From CAZGYE01 sp964530165 (lineage in GTDB: Bacteria; Planctomycetota; Planctomycetia; Planctomycetales; Planctomycetaceae), in assembly GCA_964530165.1 (NCBI GenBank), contig CAZGYE010000313.1, positions 1-6,727 of the forward strand: DNA of 6,727 nucleotides, given 5' to 3'. How positions within the stretch are numbered: the first letter of the stretch is position 1; every line of letters begins with the position of its first letter. Position numbers and translations under genes: made by a program. Of this stretch, positions 1 through 5,895 are shown one piece after another. A model generated the notes under the pieces. The model saw only the letters and a list, made by a program, of their open reading frames with translations. It was not told the origin of the DNA and ran no database searches.

Positions 1-348
1 GTCCGGGGAGCGCGGAGCAAAGGGCTGCAAAAGAAACGGAGTGAACTCGTCGAGCGGAGCTTCGCCCACATCTGCGAGACCGGTGGGGCCAGACGCACTT
101 GGCTACGCGGCTTGGAGAAAGTCAAGAAACGCTATAAGATGGTCGCCGCGGCACGCAACCTAGGCCTCGTCATGCGCAAGCTGTTCGGCATCGGCAAACC
201 GCGCTGCCTGCAGGGCGGTTGTTTGCTTGCGTATTTCCTCCATCCTACCAGGCACACCTTGGAGTTCGCTCTGAGCGGCCCGAGGCGATTCAAACGATCG
301 ATTTCATCACTGTCCGCAAAAGTTCATCCGACCACAGCGGCCATCTGA
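1..348 (+). CDS. IS1182-like transposase, C-terminal part (5' end outside window)
   Basis: The frame is open from base 1 to a TGA at 346-348, giving 115 visible residues; the start and most of the DDE catalytic domain lie upstream of the window. Residues 17-40 carry the pattern VERSFAHICETGG followed by RRTWLRGLEKV, then NLGLVMRKLFGIGKPR. This is the typical end of IS1182/IS4-superfamily DDE transposases, in which the Glu before the R-S/P-F-A-H block (E18 here, bases 52-54) is the presumed last acidic catalytic residue. After about residue 71 the sequence loses family character. Frame 3 is open across that region and ends at the putative element terminus, so a one-base deletion near 211-216 may have replaced the native tail. 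The family call is confident; whether the gene is intact cannot be judged here. Confidence 0.85.
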   Translation, partial: VRGARSKGLQKKRSELVERSFAHICETGGARRTWLRGLEKVKKRYKMVAAARNLGLVMRKLFGIGKPRCLQGGCLLAYFLHPTRHTLEFALSGPRRFKRSISSLSAKVHPTTAAI

Positions 349-386
349 CGTCGCCGGAAACTACGGATTTTTCAACGACCGGCTAG
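1..386 (+). mobile_element. Right-hand end of an IS1182-like insertion sequence
   Basis: This spans the transposase 3' end plus a candidate terminal sequence TTTTTCAACGACCGGCTAG at 368-386. Transposase genes of this type often end very close to the element tip, with a T-rich TTTTTCAAC terminus read as a short F-S-T tail. In frame 3 this stretch reads D-F-S-T-T-G-stop, with the TAG at 384-386, which fits such a tip. The left end and any target duplication are outside the window, so the boundary is inferred and not confirmed by a matching inverted repeat. Confidence 0.5.
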
Positions 387-439
387 GTGAGACATTGGGG
401 AAACCAAGGCTGAGCAGCAATCTACGAGGAACGAAAGAC

Positions 440-447
440 GGAGAGGG
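440..447 (+). promoter_or_regulatory. Ribosome binding site of the glycosidase-like gene
   Basis: The purine-rich GGAGAGGG lies 2-9 bases before the ATG at 450; its GGAG core ends 6 bases from the start. This supports the ATG at 450 as the start, which also yields a clean signal peptide. Confidence 0.6.
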
Positions 448-449
448 CC

Positions 450-2030
450 ATGACGAGAACGAAATGCTTTTTGTCCTTCGTCGCCTGTTTGATGGTCGCC
501 AGTGTGTGGGGCGAAGAGACGACCGAGGGGACGAGTCAAGCCAAGGGTCAGCCGCACAAGTCCCGGCGCGACATGCTGGTGATCAATGAGGACAACAGTC
601 ATTTTTTCGGAACGCGAAAGCCCGAGGAGATGACGCTCAGCGGGCTGCACGCTTTCGTCGACCAGTACGCCGGATCGGCCGTCACGCACCTGTTTCTGTG
701 CCCCAACTCCATGCGGGCCAGTTTCCGCAGCCGTTCTCGCGACGCCATTTGGGACCCGGTTGACTCCAAAGAGCCGCAGGACATGTGGCCCCAGAACGCG
801 AAGCGGCTCCACGAGGCGGGGTTGGATCCTTACAAGGTCTGGATCAGCCGCTGCCGCGAAAAGGGCGTCTCACCGTGGCTGTCCATGCGGATGAACGACG
901 TCCACTACGCCGATGACCGCGACAGCTTTTTGCATTCCTCGTTCTGGCGCGCCCACCCGGAATACTGGCGCGTCCCCAACGGCTCGGCCAGCCCCTGGGT
1001 CAACCGAGCGATGAACTACGCGCACGCCGCCGTCCGGGAACATCAAATGGCCTTCGTTCGCGAGCTGCTCCAGCGCTACGACCCGGACGGACTGGAACTG
1101 GACTGGATGCGATTCGGCTACCATCTGACCCCCGGGCGCGAACGAGAGGAAAGCCGTATCCTGACCGACTTCGTGCGTGCGGTCCGCTCTCTGACCGCCG
1201 AGTGGTCCAAGAAACGAAACCATCCCATCCTGCTCGGCGTGCGCGTCCCGGTCCATCCGGATGCCGCATCGGGGCTGGGAATGGATGCGGTTCTGTGGGC
1301 GAGCGAGGGGCTGGTGGATATGATTGTCCCCTGCCCGTTCTGGGCGTCGTCCGACTTCGACATTCCCGTCGAGCTCTGGCACAAGCGGTTGGGCAAAGCA
1401 GCCAAGCGGGTCGCGGTTGTGCCGGGGATCGAACACAACGCCCGCCCGTGGCCGGGAGGCAAAGCGGTCGCCAACGATCTGGCCGCGGCCCGCGGCTTCG
1501 CAGCCTCAGCTTACCACCGTGGCGCCGAGGGCCTTTACCTGTTCAACTGGATGGACAGCCAGACGCGGCCTGTGACCGCCGGCGAGTACGCACTGTTGTT
1601 GCGTGACGGCCTTTCCAGGCGGGCGGTGCTCTGCGCTCCTCGCAGGCATCCGGTGTGCTACCGGGACACGGTGCCGTCGGGCTTTCCGAACGGCGCCCAG
1701 TTACCCGCTGATGCGCGCAAAGGGAAAAGCTTCCGTGTTCACATCGGTCCGAAGCCCGAGTCAGGAAAGGTCTGGGCCATTGCCGGCCTGTCTCGGCGCG
1801 ATGGCGTCCGCGAGGCGAACTTTGAAGGATCGCTCAACGGTCGGGCGTTGGGTGCAGCGGAAAATGTGACGAATTTGCAGGGATTCGGCGGCGGAACGGT
1901 ACGCGCGGTTCGCTTTCCTTGCCCGCTTGATGCCGTCAAGGACGGCTACAACCGACTTAGCATCCGCCAAGTCGATGGATCGGCCGCTCAACAGATCGTG
2001 TGGGTCGAGATGCGCCTGGATCCGCGGTAG
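450..2030 (+). CDS. Secreted glycosidase-like TIM-barrel protein (GHL10/family-10-like)
   Basis: A 526-residue protein. Residues 1-21 form a signal peptide (MTRTK, hydrophobic core to about 18, likely cleavage after V-W-G), so it is exported. Residues 41-390 look like a (beta/alpha)8 barrel of the hypothetical glycosyl hydrolase-like group: an early strand with THLFLCPNSMR (79-89), WLSMRMND (143-150), then YDPDGLELDWMRF (210-222), followed by ILLGVRVP, DMIVPCPFW and GLYLFNWMD strands. The E216/D218 pair in DGLELDW sits at the strand-4 position where related hydrolases carry an acidic catalytic or substrate-binding residue; this role is inferred. Residues 400-526 are beta-rich and may form an accessory sandwich domain. 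The substrate is unknown, presumably a polysaccharide. It is a single gene between an IS end and the convergent hflC, with a gap of only 82 bases to the hflC stop and no obvious terminator. Confidence 0.88.
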   Translation: MTRTKCFLSFVACLMVASVWGEETTEGTSQAKGQPHKSRRDMLVINEDNSHFFGTRKPEEMTLSGLHAFVDQYAGSAVTHLFLCPNSMRASFRSRSRDAIWDPVDSKEPQDMWPQNAKRLHEAGLDPYKVWISRCREKGVSPWLSMRMNDVHYADDRDSFLHSSFWRAHPEYWRVPNGSASPWVNRAMNYAHAAVREHQMAFVRELLQRYDPDGLELDWMRFGYHLTPGREREESRILTDFVRAVRSLTAEWSKKRNHPILLGVRVPVHPDAASGLGMDAVLWASEGLVDMIVPCPFWASSDFDIPVELWHKRLGKAAKRVAVVPGIEHNARPWPGGKAVANDLAAARGFAASAYHRGAEGLYLFNWMDSQTRPVTAGEYALLLRDGLSRRAVLCAPRRHPVCYRDTVPSGFPNGAQLPADARKGKSFRVHIGPKPESGKVWAIAGLSRRDGVREANFEGSLNGRALGAAENVTNLQGFGGGTVRAVRFPCPLDAVKDGYNRLSIRQVDGSAAQQIVWVEMRLDPR

Positions 2031-2112
2031 GCAAATGTGAAGTTCCGTGAAAGCGAGATCGAGCAAGCAATCAACGGCAATCATGGTGGCTTCCCGCACA
2101 CGCGTCGATTCG

Positions 2113-3066
2113 TCACCGGGGTGAGGCGGGTCGAGGCAGCGGCTCGCCCGGTTGCGTGAGCAGTCGAAATAAGTCGCTTTGAGTGGACAAGATCAAGCGG
2201 GTCTCAGGGCCGAGCGTCTTCTTGAAGACCTCCAGTCGGCGGAGGAACTCGTAGAACTCGGGCGACTGGCCATAGGCTTCAGCGGTCATCTGGATCACCT
2301 GCGCATCGGCCTTGCCGCGAATCTCCGCTGACTTCTGCTGCGTTTCGCCTTTGATCTGATCGAGCTGTTTCTGCGTCTGACCGAGGATTTTGTTCTCCTC
2401 CTCTTTGGCTTCCGAATCATACAGCCTGGCGATCCGCGAACGTTCCGAGATCATGCGGTCGTACACAGTCTGCCGCACGGACTCGACATAGTTGACTCGC
2501 TTGATGCGCACCTTGGTCAGCTCCATGCCGTACACTTTCAAGTCGACGCCGCTGAGAATCTCCTCCTCGACATCGTCGCGTCCCCTTCCCTCAACCTGAT
2601 CGACCGCAGTGCGCTCCAGTTCTTCAGTCTCGTAGATGAGTTCCGCGTTCGACTTGCGGACCACATCGATCAGATTGTGTTCTGCGACAACGTTGCGGAC
2701 CTCGGAATCGACGAGATCGTCCAGCATCTTCTGTCCCCGTTGTTCGGTCGTAACCTTCACAAAAAATGTCTCCAGGTCGACGATCCGCCAGCGCGCCCAG
2801 ACGTCGATGTCGATCCATTTCTTGTCTTTCGTCTGCATGCTCTCCGGCGCCCCGTCCCAGGGGAGCAATCGTTTCTCCAGGTAGTGTGCTTCCTGAATGA
2901 AAGGCGACTTGAAGTGCAAACCCGCTTCTTCAACCGTCTGGACGGGCTTGCCAAACTCCGTAATGACGACCTGTTTGCCTTCCTCAACGATGTACGCACT
3001 GGAGTACAAGACGGCAGTGGCAATCCCGAGGACGACAATAACGATAGCAGCAACCCTGGTCTTCAT
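2113..3066 (-). CDS. hflC: HflC, SPFH/prohibitin-family membrane protein
   Basis: A 317-residue protein, close to the usual 330 of HflC. Residues 5-22 are one N-terminal transmembrane helix. An SPFH/band-7 domain follows (about 23-215): EEGKQVVITEFGKPVQ, GLHFKSPF, then WIDIDVWARWRI at 84-95. The region VYDRMISERSRIA (201-213) is a hallmark of HflC, followed by a charged coiled coil rich in Glu, Lys and Gln (215-260) and AYGQSPEFYEFLRRLEVFKK, then LILSTQSDLFRLL. HflC assembles with HflK into a cage-like complex in the cytoplasmic membrane around the FtsH AAA protease and modulates degradation of membrane proteins. It is the second gene of the operon: its ATG overlaps the hflK TGA as ATGA (3063-3066), implying translational coupling. 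The short tail PGEPLPRPASPR is proline-rich and probably disordered. Confidence 0.95.
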   Translation of the reverse strand: MKTRVAAIVIVVLGIATAVLYSSAYIVEEGKQVVITEFGKPVQTVEEAGLHFKSPFIQEAHYLEKRLLPWDGAPESMQTKDKKWIDIDVWARWRIVDLETFFVKVTTEQRGQKMLDDLVDSEVRNVVAEHNLIDVVRKSNAELIYETEELERTAVDQVEGRGRDDVEEEILSGVDLKVYGMELTKVRIKRVNYVESVRQTVYDRMISERSRIARLYDSEAKEEENKILGQTQKQLDQIKGETQQKSAEIRGKADAQVIQMTAEAYGQSPEFYEFLRRLEVFKKTLGPETRLILSTQSDLFRLLTQPGEPLPRPASPR

Positions 3067-4166
3067 CGTTGAGCTCCTTTCTCGACGGCAGGCATCGGGA
3101 CGCCTTGGTCAAGGTTCAACAGTGGCAACACTCCCTGAACCGACTCGTCAATAATCGTCTTACCGCCCACCGCCGCCAGGATTTCTTCCATGGCCTCCAG
3201 ATAAAGCCGCTTTCTGGTCACTTCCGGCGCCTTCTCATATTCGGTCAACTGGGCGAGAAATGCGCTGATCTTTCCCGTCGTTTCCAGTACGACCCGATTC
3301 TGATAGCCTTCAGCCTCCGCGATGGCCTTATCCTTGGCCCCCCGTGCAGCGGGGATCTGGCTATTCTGTTCCCCCAGCGCTTCGTTCACCACTTTTTCCT
3401 TCTTCTGCCGGGCGCGGATGACTTCTTGAAAAGCGTCCTGAACCTGCTCGGTGGGTGGTGAGGTGGTCTGTAGCTTGACCGTGACGATGTCCACGCCCGC
3501 CTCGAAGCCGTCCAATTCCTCCTGGATCAGCTTCTCCGCGTCCTTGGCGAGTTGGTTGCGGCCGATGGTCAGCACGTAGTCGATGCTCGAATCGCCCACC
3601 AGTTTTCGCATGACCGACTCGGAAACGTCGCGAATCGTATCGGGCACCGCCGGGTTCACCTCGGAACTTGCTCCGCTGGGCAAAGCCCTCCGGCTGATGG
3701 CCTCTGTGCTGCCGACTTTGAACAGAAACTCCGTTGAGTCCTTCACGCGGTACTGCACGATCCATTCGATGTGGCCCAGGTTCAAATCGCCGGTCAACAT
3801 CTCAGCGACCACCAGATCCTCGCTGCTTGGTGGAGCGTACTGTGTCACGCGACCTGGTTGCTCGGTCTGGAAACCGAATTCCAATGTCTGGATGCGCTGG
3901 ACTGGAACCTCGTAGACCGTTTCAATCGGCCAGGGCAGTTTCCAGTGCAGGCCCGGCTGAGCAGTTTCCTCATACTTGCCGAACAAGAGCACCACACCTT
4001 CGTCGCTGGCTTCGATGCGATAGAACATCGACGTGCCGAGAAGCAGCACGGCAACCACGACCAGTCCGACCAATGCCAGCCGAATCCACTTGGCGATTTG
4101 ATCCCATGGGATGTCGTCTGGATCAAAGGGTCTGCCTCCCCGCCTGCCGAATCCATCTGAGGACAT
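3063..4166 (-). CDS. hflK: HflK, SPFH-family FtsH modulator subunit
   Basis: A 367-residue protein, shorter than E. coli HflK (about 419) mainly because the Gly-rich N-terminus is reduced to about 20 residues (GFGRRGGRPFDPDDIPWDQI). One transmembrane helix spans about 28-49. The SPFH domain follows: EASDEGVVLLFGKY (52-65), PGLHWKLPWPIE (71-82), then the HflK signature MLTGDLNLGHIEWIVQYRV (123-141) and a DYVLTIGRNQ block (196-205). PPTEQVQDAFQEVIRARQ (237-253) and AIAEAEGYQNRVV (281-293) match the conserved C-terminal helical region. It partners HflC in the membrane cage regulating FtsH. It is the first gene of the operon. About 18 residues at 158-176 (Ser, Pro and Ala rich) interrupt a usually continuous segment before IRDVSESVMRKLVGD and look like a loop insertion. 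Confidence 0.95.
   Translation of the reverse strand: MSSDGFGRRGGRPFDPDDIPWDQIAKWIRLALVGLVVVAVLLLGTSMFYRIEASDEGVVLLFGKYEETAQPGLHWKLPWPIETVYEVPVQRIQTLEFGFQTEQPGRVTQYAPPSSEDLVVAEMLTGDLNLGHIEWIVQYRVKDSTEFLFKVGSTEAISRRALPSGASSEVNPAVPDTIRDVSESVMRKLVGDSSIDYVLTIGRNQLAKDAEKLIQEELDGFEAGVDIVTVKLQTTSPPTEQVQDAFQEVIRARQKKEKVVNEALGEQNSQIPAARGAKDKAIAEAEGYQNRVVLETTGKISAFLAQLTEYEKAPEVTRKRLYLEAMEEILAAVGGKTIIDESVQGVLPLLNLDQGVPMPAVEKGAQR
3074..3080 (-). promoter_or_regulatory. Internal ribosome binding site for hflC
   Basis: On the minus strand AAAGGAG lies 7 bases before the hflC ATG, inside the 3' end of hflK. It fixes the hflC start and shows hflC can be initiated directly as well as by coupling to hflK. Confidence 0.75.
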
Positions 4167-4175
4167 GAGTTGGGG

Positions 4176-4180
4176 TCCTT
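4176..4180 (-). promoter_or_regulatory. Ribosome binding site of hflK
   Basis: AAGGA on the minus strand lies 9 bases before the ATG at 4166 and supports that start. Confidence 0.6.
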
Positions 4181-4268
4181 ACTTCTGATCGTTTGATTTT
4201 GGGTGACGCAAGATCTCGGCGCGAGCCGACGAGCGGCCCTCAGCCGCCGTGCCGTTGGATTCCGTGAG

Positions 4269-4274
4269 AGTGTA
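4269..4274 (-). promoter_or_regulatory. Candidate extended -10 element for hflK-hflC
   Basis: On the minus strand the sequence reads TGG-TACACT, i.e. an extended -10 (TGn) plus a hexamer matching TATAAT at 4 of 6 positions, about 100 bases before the hflK start. No good -35 is seen 16-18 bases further upstream, which is tolerated with an extended -10. Promoter rules of this lineage are poorly known, so this is a weak call. Confidence 0.3.
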
Positions 4275-4357
4275 CCACATGCACGCTCTAACAGAATTCA
4301 TGCCTCTCGGCAACTCACCCTTGCTGCGGACCGCGCCAAGCCGGTTTTGTTGTTGAG

Positions 4358-4382
4358 AGCTGACTGCTGAAAGCTGAATGCT
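4358..4382. repeat. Short imperfect tandem motif AGCTGA(C/A)TGCT
   Basis: AGCTGACTGCT (4358-4368) and AGCTGAATGCT (4372-4382) differ at one base and are spaced with a 14-base period. This sits in the 306-base divergent intergenic region (4167-4472) between hflK and the small Cys-rich gene; the rest of that region shows only the candidate promoter elements listed. Two copies alone could be chance or a fragment of a dispersed repeat. Confidence 0.4.
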
Positions 4383-4410
4383 TGTTCTGGAACGGGACCG
4401 TTGTGTGGGT

Positions 4411-4416
4411 TACAAT
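4411..4416 (+). promoter_or_regulatory. Candidate -10 box (TACAAT) for the small Cys-rich gene
   Basis: TACAAT matches the -10 consensus at five of six positions and lies 56 bases before the ATG at 4473. The hexamer 17 bases upstream (TGGAAC) is a poor -35, so this rests mainly on the -10 and its position. Confidence 0.35.
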
Positions 4417-4472
4417 GCGGCACCGTTCTGTCCACACGTTACTGCGCCTCCAGACGGCCTGGGAGAAACAAA

Positions 4473-4673
4473 ATGGTCTGCACGCATCTGCAGGAGCTCT
4501 ACCAGCTCTGCCACCAACACCAACTGAGACTTGGCAGTTCGGAATTGATCCGCATTGTCTGTCACCAGTGTGGGCAGGAGGACGTTTGCCCCTCGGTGTT
4601 GACGGACGAGTACGAGAGCAAACATCCCGAGGAAGCGGAACAGCCTGCCACGGAACCGACCGCTGACGAATGA
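4473..4673 (+). CDS. Small Cys/His-rich protein, possible zinc binder, function unknown
   Basis: A 66-residue protein starting at the ATG at 4473, chosen because GGGAG at 4461-4465 lies 7 bases before it; the frame is open further upstream, but only from a TTG (4401) without a comparable site. The first 40 residues are compact: MVCTHLQELYQLCHQHQ, then SSELIRIVCHQCGQEDVCP. Cysteines at 3, 13, 30, 33 and 39 with histidines at 5, 14, 16 and 31 include a CxxC pair (CHQC), suggesting a single zinc-ribbon-like knuckle. The C-terminal 22 residues are acidic with Glu, Pro and Thr and are probably disordered. No signal peptide, so cytoplasmic. It is a lone gene, divergent from hflK and 134 bases ahead of the next gene in the same direction. 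I recognise no characterised family; zinc binding is inferred from spacing alone. Confidence 0.72.
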   Translation: MVCTHLQELYQLCHQHQLRLGSSELIRIVCHQCGQEDVCPSVLTDEYESKHPEEAEQPATEPTADE

Positions 4674-4727
4674 CGCCTTCGGTGTCGTTTTGCTTGGCGA
4701 GTTGCTGTTTTGTCTTTGGGCAAGCAT

Positions 4728-4733
4728 TATAAT
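4728..4733 (+). promoter_or_regulatory. Consensus -10 box (TATAAT) upstream of the secreted-protein gene
   Basis: A perfect TATAAT within an AT-rich patch lies 75 bases before the ATG at 4808 and downstream of the previous stop (4673). Upstream, TTGCTG (4702-4707) is a possible -35 but at a long 20-base spacing. If used, the downstream gene has its own promoter and a roughly 65-base leader. Confidence 0.5.
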
Positions 4734-4807
4734 GTGAATGACTGGTTCTGGCATATTCCGGCGGGGACTGCGAGAGCCGGTGGAGTGATTGCTGGGAGAC
4801 GGGGTGA

Positions 4808-5419
4808 ATGGCTTCTCGTTTTGTGATTGCGGTGGCATTGGTGGCAGGTCTTTGGGCGGCTCGAACGGCGCCGGCTCAGTCCATCACCGTCCAGCAACCG
4901 GTGGTCGAACACTTTTCGGTGGGCACGACGGTCTCGGTTCCCGATCGCGGCAGCGCGCTGCTCGGCAGCATCTCGCGTGCCGGAGACTTCAGCAGGACAT
5001 TCGGTCCGTTGCGGCTCGGCGGCCGGTCGAGGAGTCTGTTCCGCGATCATTCCGGCGTGACGGCGCACGTGTGGATTCATGATCTCGCCGAGATGGACCG
5101 CTTGCTGTTAAACCAGTCAACCGCCGGCGGTCGTTCGCCGGCCGAGCCGGTCCTGAGCGGATACGCCGGACACGCGTGGAGTAGCTTACTCGCCCGGAGT
5201 CGGTATGGCCGAGTGCCGTCGATGGTTCGCTTGAAAACGCCGCAGGAGCAGGCGGAGAAGTTTTACCGTTTGGGGCTCAAAGCCTCCCAGCGCGGAGCGG
5301 TCGGAGTGGCTCGCCTCCACTTTCAGATGGCTGTCACGCACGGTTCGAAACTCGCAGCGAGCAAGCTGGCCGATCTTGACGAACAACCATTGGTGAAGCG
5401 CACCGCATCCCGGCGGTAG
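4808..5419 (+). CDS. Secreted protein of unknown function with TPR-like C-terminal helices
   Basis: A 203-residue protein; GGGAG at 4794-4798 lies 9 bases before the ATG. Residues 1-23 form a signal peptide (MASRF, hydrophobic VIAVALVAGLWAA, cleavage after A-P-A), so the product is exported. Residues 30-75 include VGTTVSVPDRGSALLGSISR (39-57 and following), which resembles the VPDGG-x-LLGG type strand motif common in secretin-related and planctomycetal exported proteins; homology to secretins is not established. A Ser/Gly/Arg-rich linker (65-140) contains two Gly-Tyr/Arg-Tyr-Gly turns. Residues 144-190 (EQAEKFYRLGLKASQRGAVG, then ARLHFQMAV) look like one TPR-type helical hairpin. The tail is basic (VKRTASRR). 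It stands alone and converges on the gene at 5599. Function unknown. Confidence 0.8.
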   Translation: MASRFVIAVALVAGLWAARTAPAQSITVQQPVVEHFSVGTTVSVPDRGSALLGSISRAGDFSRTFGPLRLGGRSRSLFRDHSGVTAHVWIHDLAEMDRLLLNQSTAGGRSPAEPVLSGYAGHAWSSLLARSRYGRVPSMVRLKTPQEQAEKFYRLGLKASQRGAVGVARLHFQMAVTHGSKLAASKLADLDEQPLVKRTASRR

Positions 5420-5504
5420 ATCGAGCCGGGAAAGGTCCGCCGCGTGGAAGAACCCGGGGCCTTCGGTTGATGAGTCCAGATTGTTCCTAGGTTGTCCTTG
5501 TGAT

Positions 5505-5580
5505 ACCCAAACCGACAACTTGTTGCCGCAATTCCCTGGTTGCACGGCACATCCAGCGACGACAAGTCGTCGGTTTGGGT
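5505..5580. repeat. Long nested inverted repeat between convergent genes
   Basis: Left arm ACCCAAACCGACAACTTGT (5505-5523) is the inverted complement of 5562-5580 with one mismatch; pairing can be extended to 25 base pairs (5505-5529 with 5556-5580) with three transitions. Each arm is also a small palindrome (5513-5528 and 5557-5572), allowing two alternative folds. On the minus strand two of the three differences become G-U wobbles, so the fold is better as RNA on that strand, downstream of the gene at 5599-5895. It may act as a bidirectional terminator or be a mobile palindromic (REP/MITE-like) unit. No strong T-run follows on either strand. Confidence 0.75.
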
Positions 5581-5598
5581 TTCTCTGAATAATCCGGG

Positions 5599-5895
5599 TT
5601 AGGCGGCCGGCACCCTGGGCAGCAGCCGTTGCCGCAGTCGCGCCTTCTGGAAGCGGACACCTTGGGCGTCGTAGAAGTAGATGAGATTCTGGTCCGACAC
5701 CCAAATGGCCCCCAGCCGAACGCTCCGCGGACCGTCCAGCGAGAACTGCAGTCCACAACTGCGTCCACGGCGGGTGAGTTGCATTTCTGTCATCTGAAAC
5801 TGATCGGCAAGGAGATTTTCTTTTTCACAAAGCGTGTGGTGGATGAATGCCCTCAGGTCGTCGAGCGACCTGATTTCTTCGAGCGTGTCGTGCAT
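5599..5895 (-). CDS. Small conserved-looking hypothetical protein, cytoplasmic
   Basis: A 98-residue protein from the ATG at 5895, preferred because GAG lies 7 bases upstream and the sequence from there looks structured (MHDTLEEIRSLDDLRAFIHH). An ATG at 5910 (103 residues) and a TTG at 5934 are alternatives without a Shine-Dalgarno. An N-terminal amphipathic helix with LCEKENLLADQF is followed by a strand-rich part: MQLTRRGRSCGLQFSL, then GPRSVRLGAIW and NLIYFYDAQGVRF. The pattern of a GPR-S-V-R-L-x-A-I-W strand ahead of a hydrophobic FYD strand suggests a small alpha/beta fold of about 90 residues, a style I associate with uncharacterised planctomycetal proteins. No signal peptide, membrane span or catalytic motif is visible. 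It is transcribed toward the 5505-5580 palindrome. Function unknown. Confidence 0.7.
   Translation of the reverse strand: MHDTLEEIRSLDDLRAFIHHTLCEKENLLADQFQMTEMQLTRRGRSCGLQFSLDGPRSVRLGAIWVSDQNLIYFYDAQGVRFQKARLRQRLLPRVPAA

Noticed and set aside
395..423. TTGGGG...CAATCT as a promoter for the gene at 450
   Set aside because: The spacing is 17 bases but the hexamers match the consensus poorly, so it is not better than chance.
870..1474. Long minus-strand open frames (188 and 118 codons) inside the glycosidase-like gene
   Set aside because: They are antisense to a well-supported gene, are Arg/Pro-rich low-complexity translations caused by GC-rich third positions, and have no ribosome binding site.
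1202..1606. Plus-strand open frame of 134 codons in another frame of the glycosidase-like gene
   Set aside because: Overlaps a real gene completely and is rich in Arg, Gly and Pro without protein-like order.
2031..2123. Terminator between the convergent glycosidase-like gene and hflC
   Set aside because: Only a TCACC-GG-GGTGA dyad at the hflC stop is visible; the loop is too small and no T-run follows.
3069..4168. Several plus-strand open frames of 130-144 codons antisense to hflK
   Set aside because: hflK is unambiguous on the other strand; these are shadow frames.
4382..4666. Plus-strand frame of 94 codons overlapping the Cys-rich gene
   Set aside because: The reading frame beginning with ATG at 4473 has a ribosome binding site and an ordered Cys/His pattern; this other frame has neither.
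5186..5758. Minus-strand frame of 190 codons overlapping two genes and the palindrome
   Set aside because: It runs antisense through the secreted-protein gene and across the inverted repeat, with Arg/Gly/Ala-rich composition; the frames at 4808-5419 and 5599-5895 are far more protein-like.
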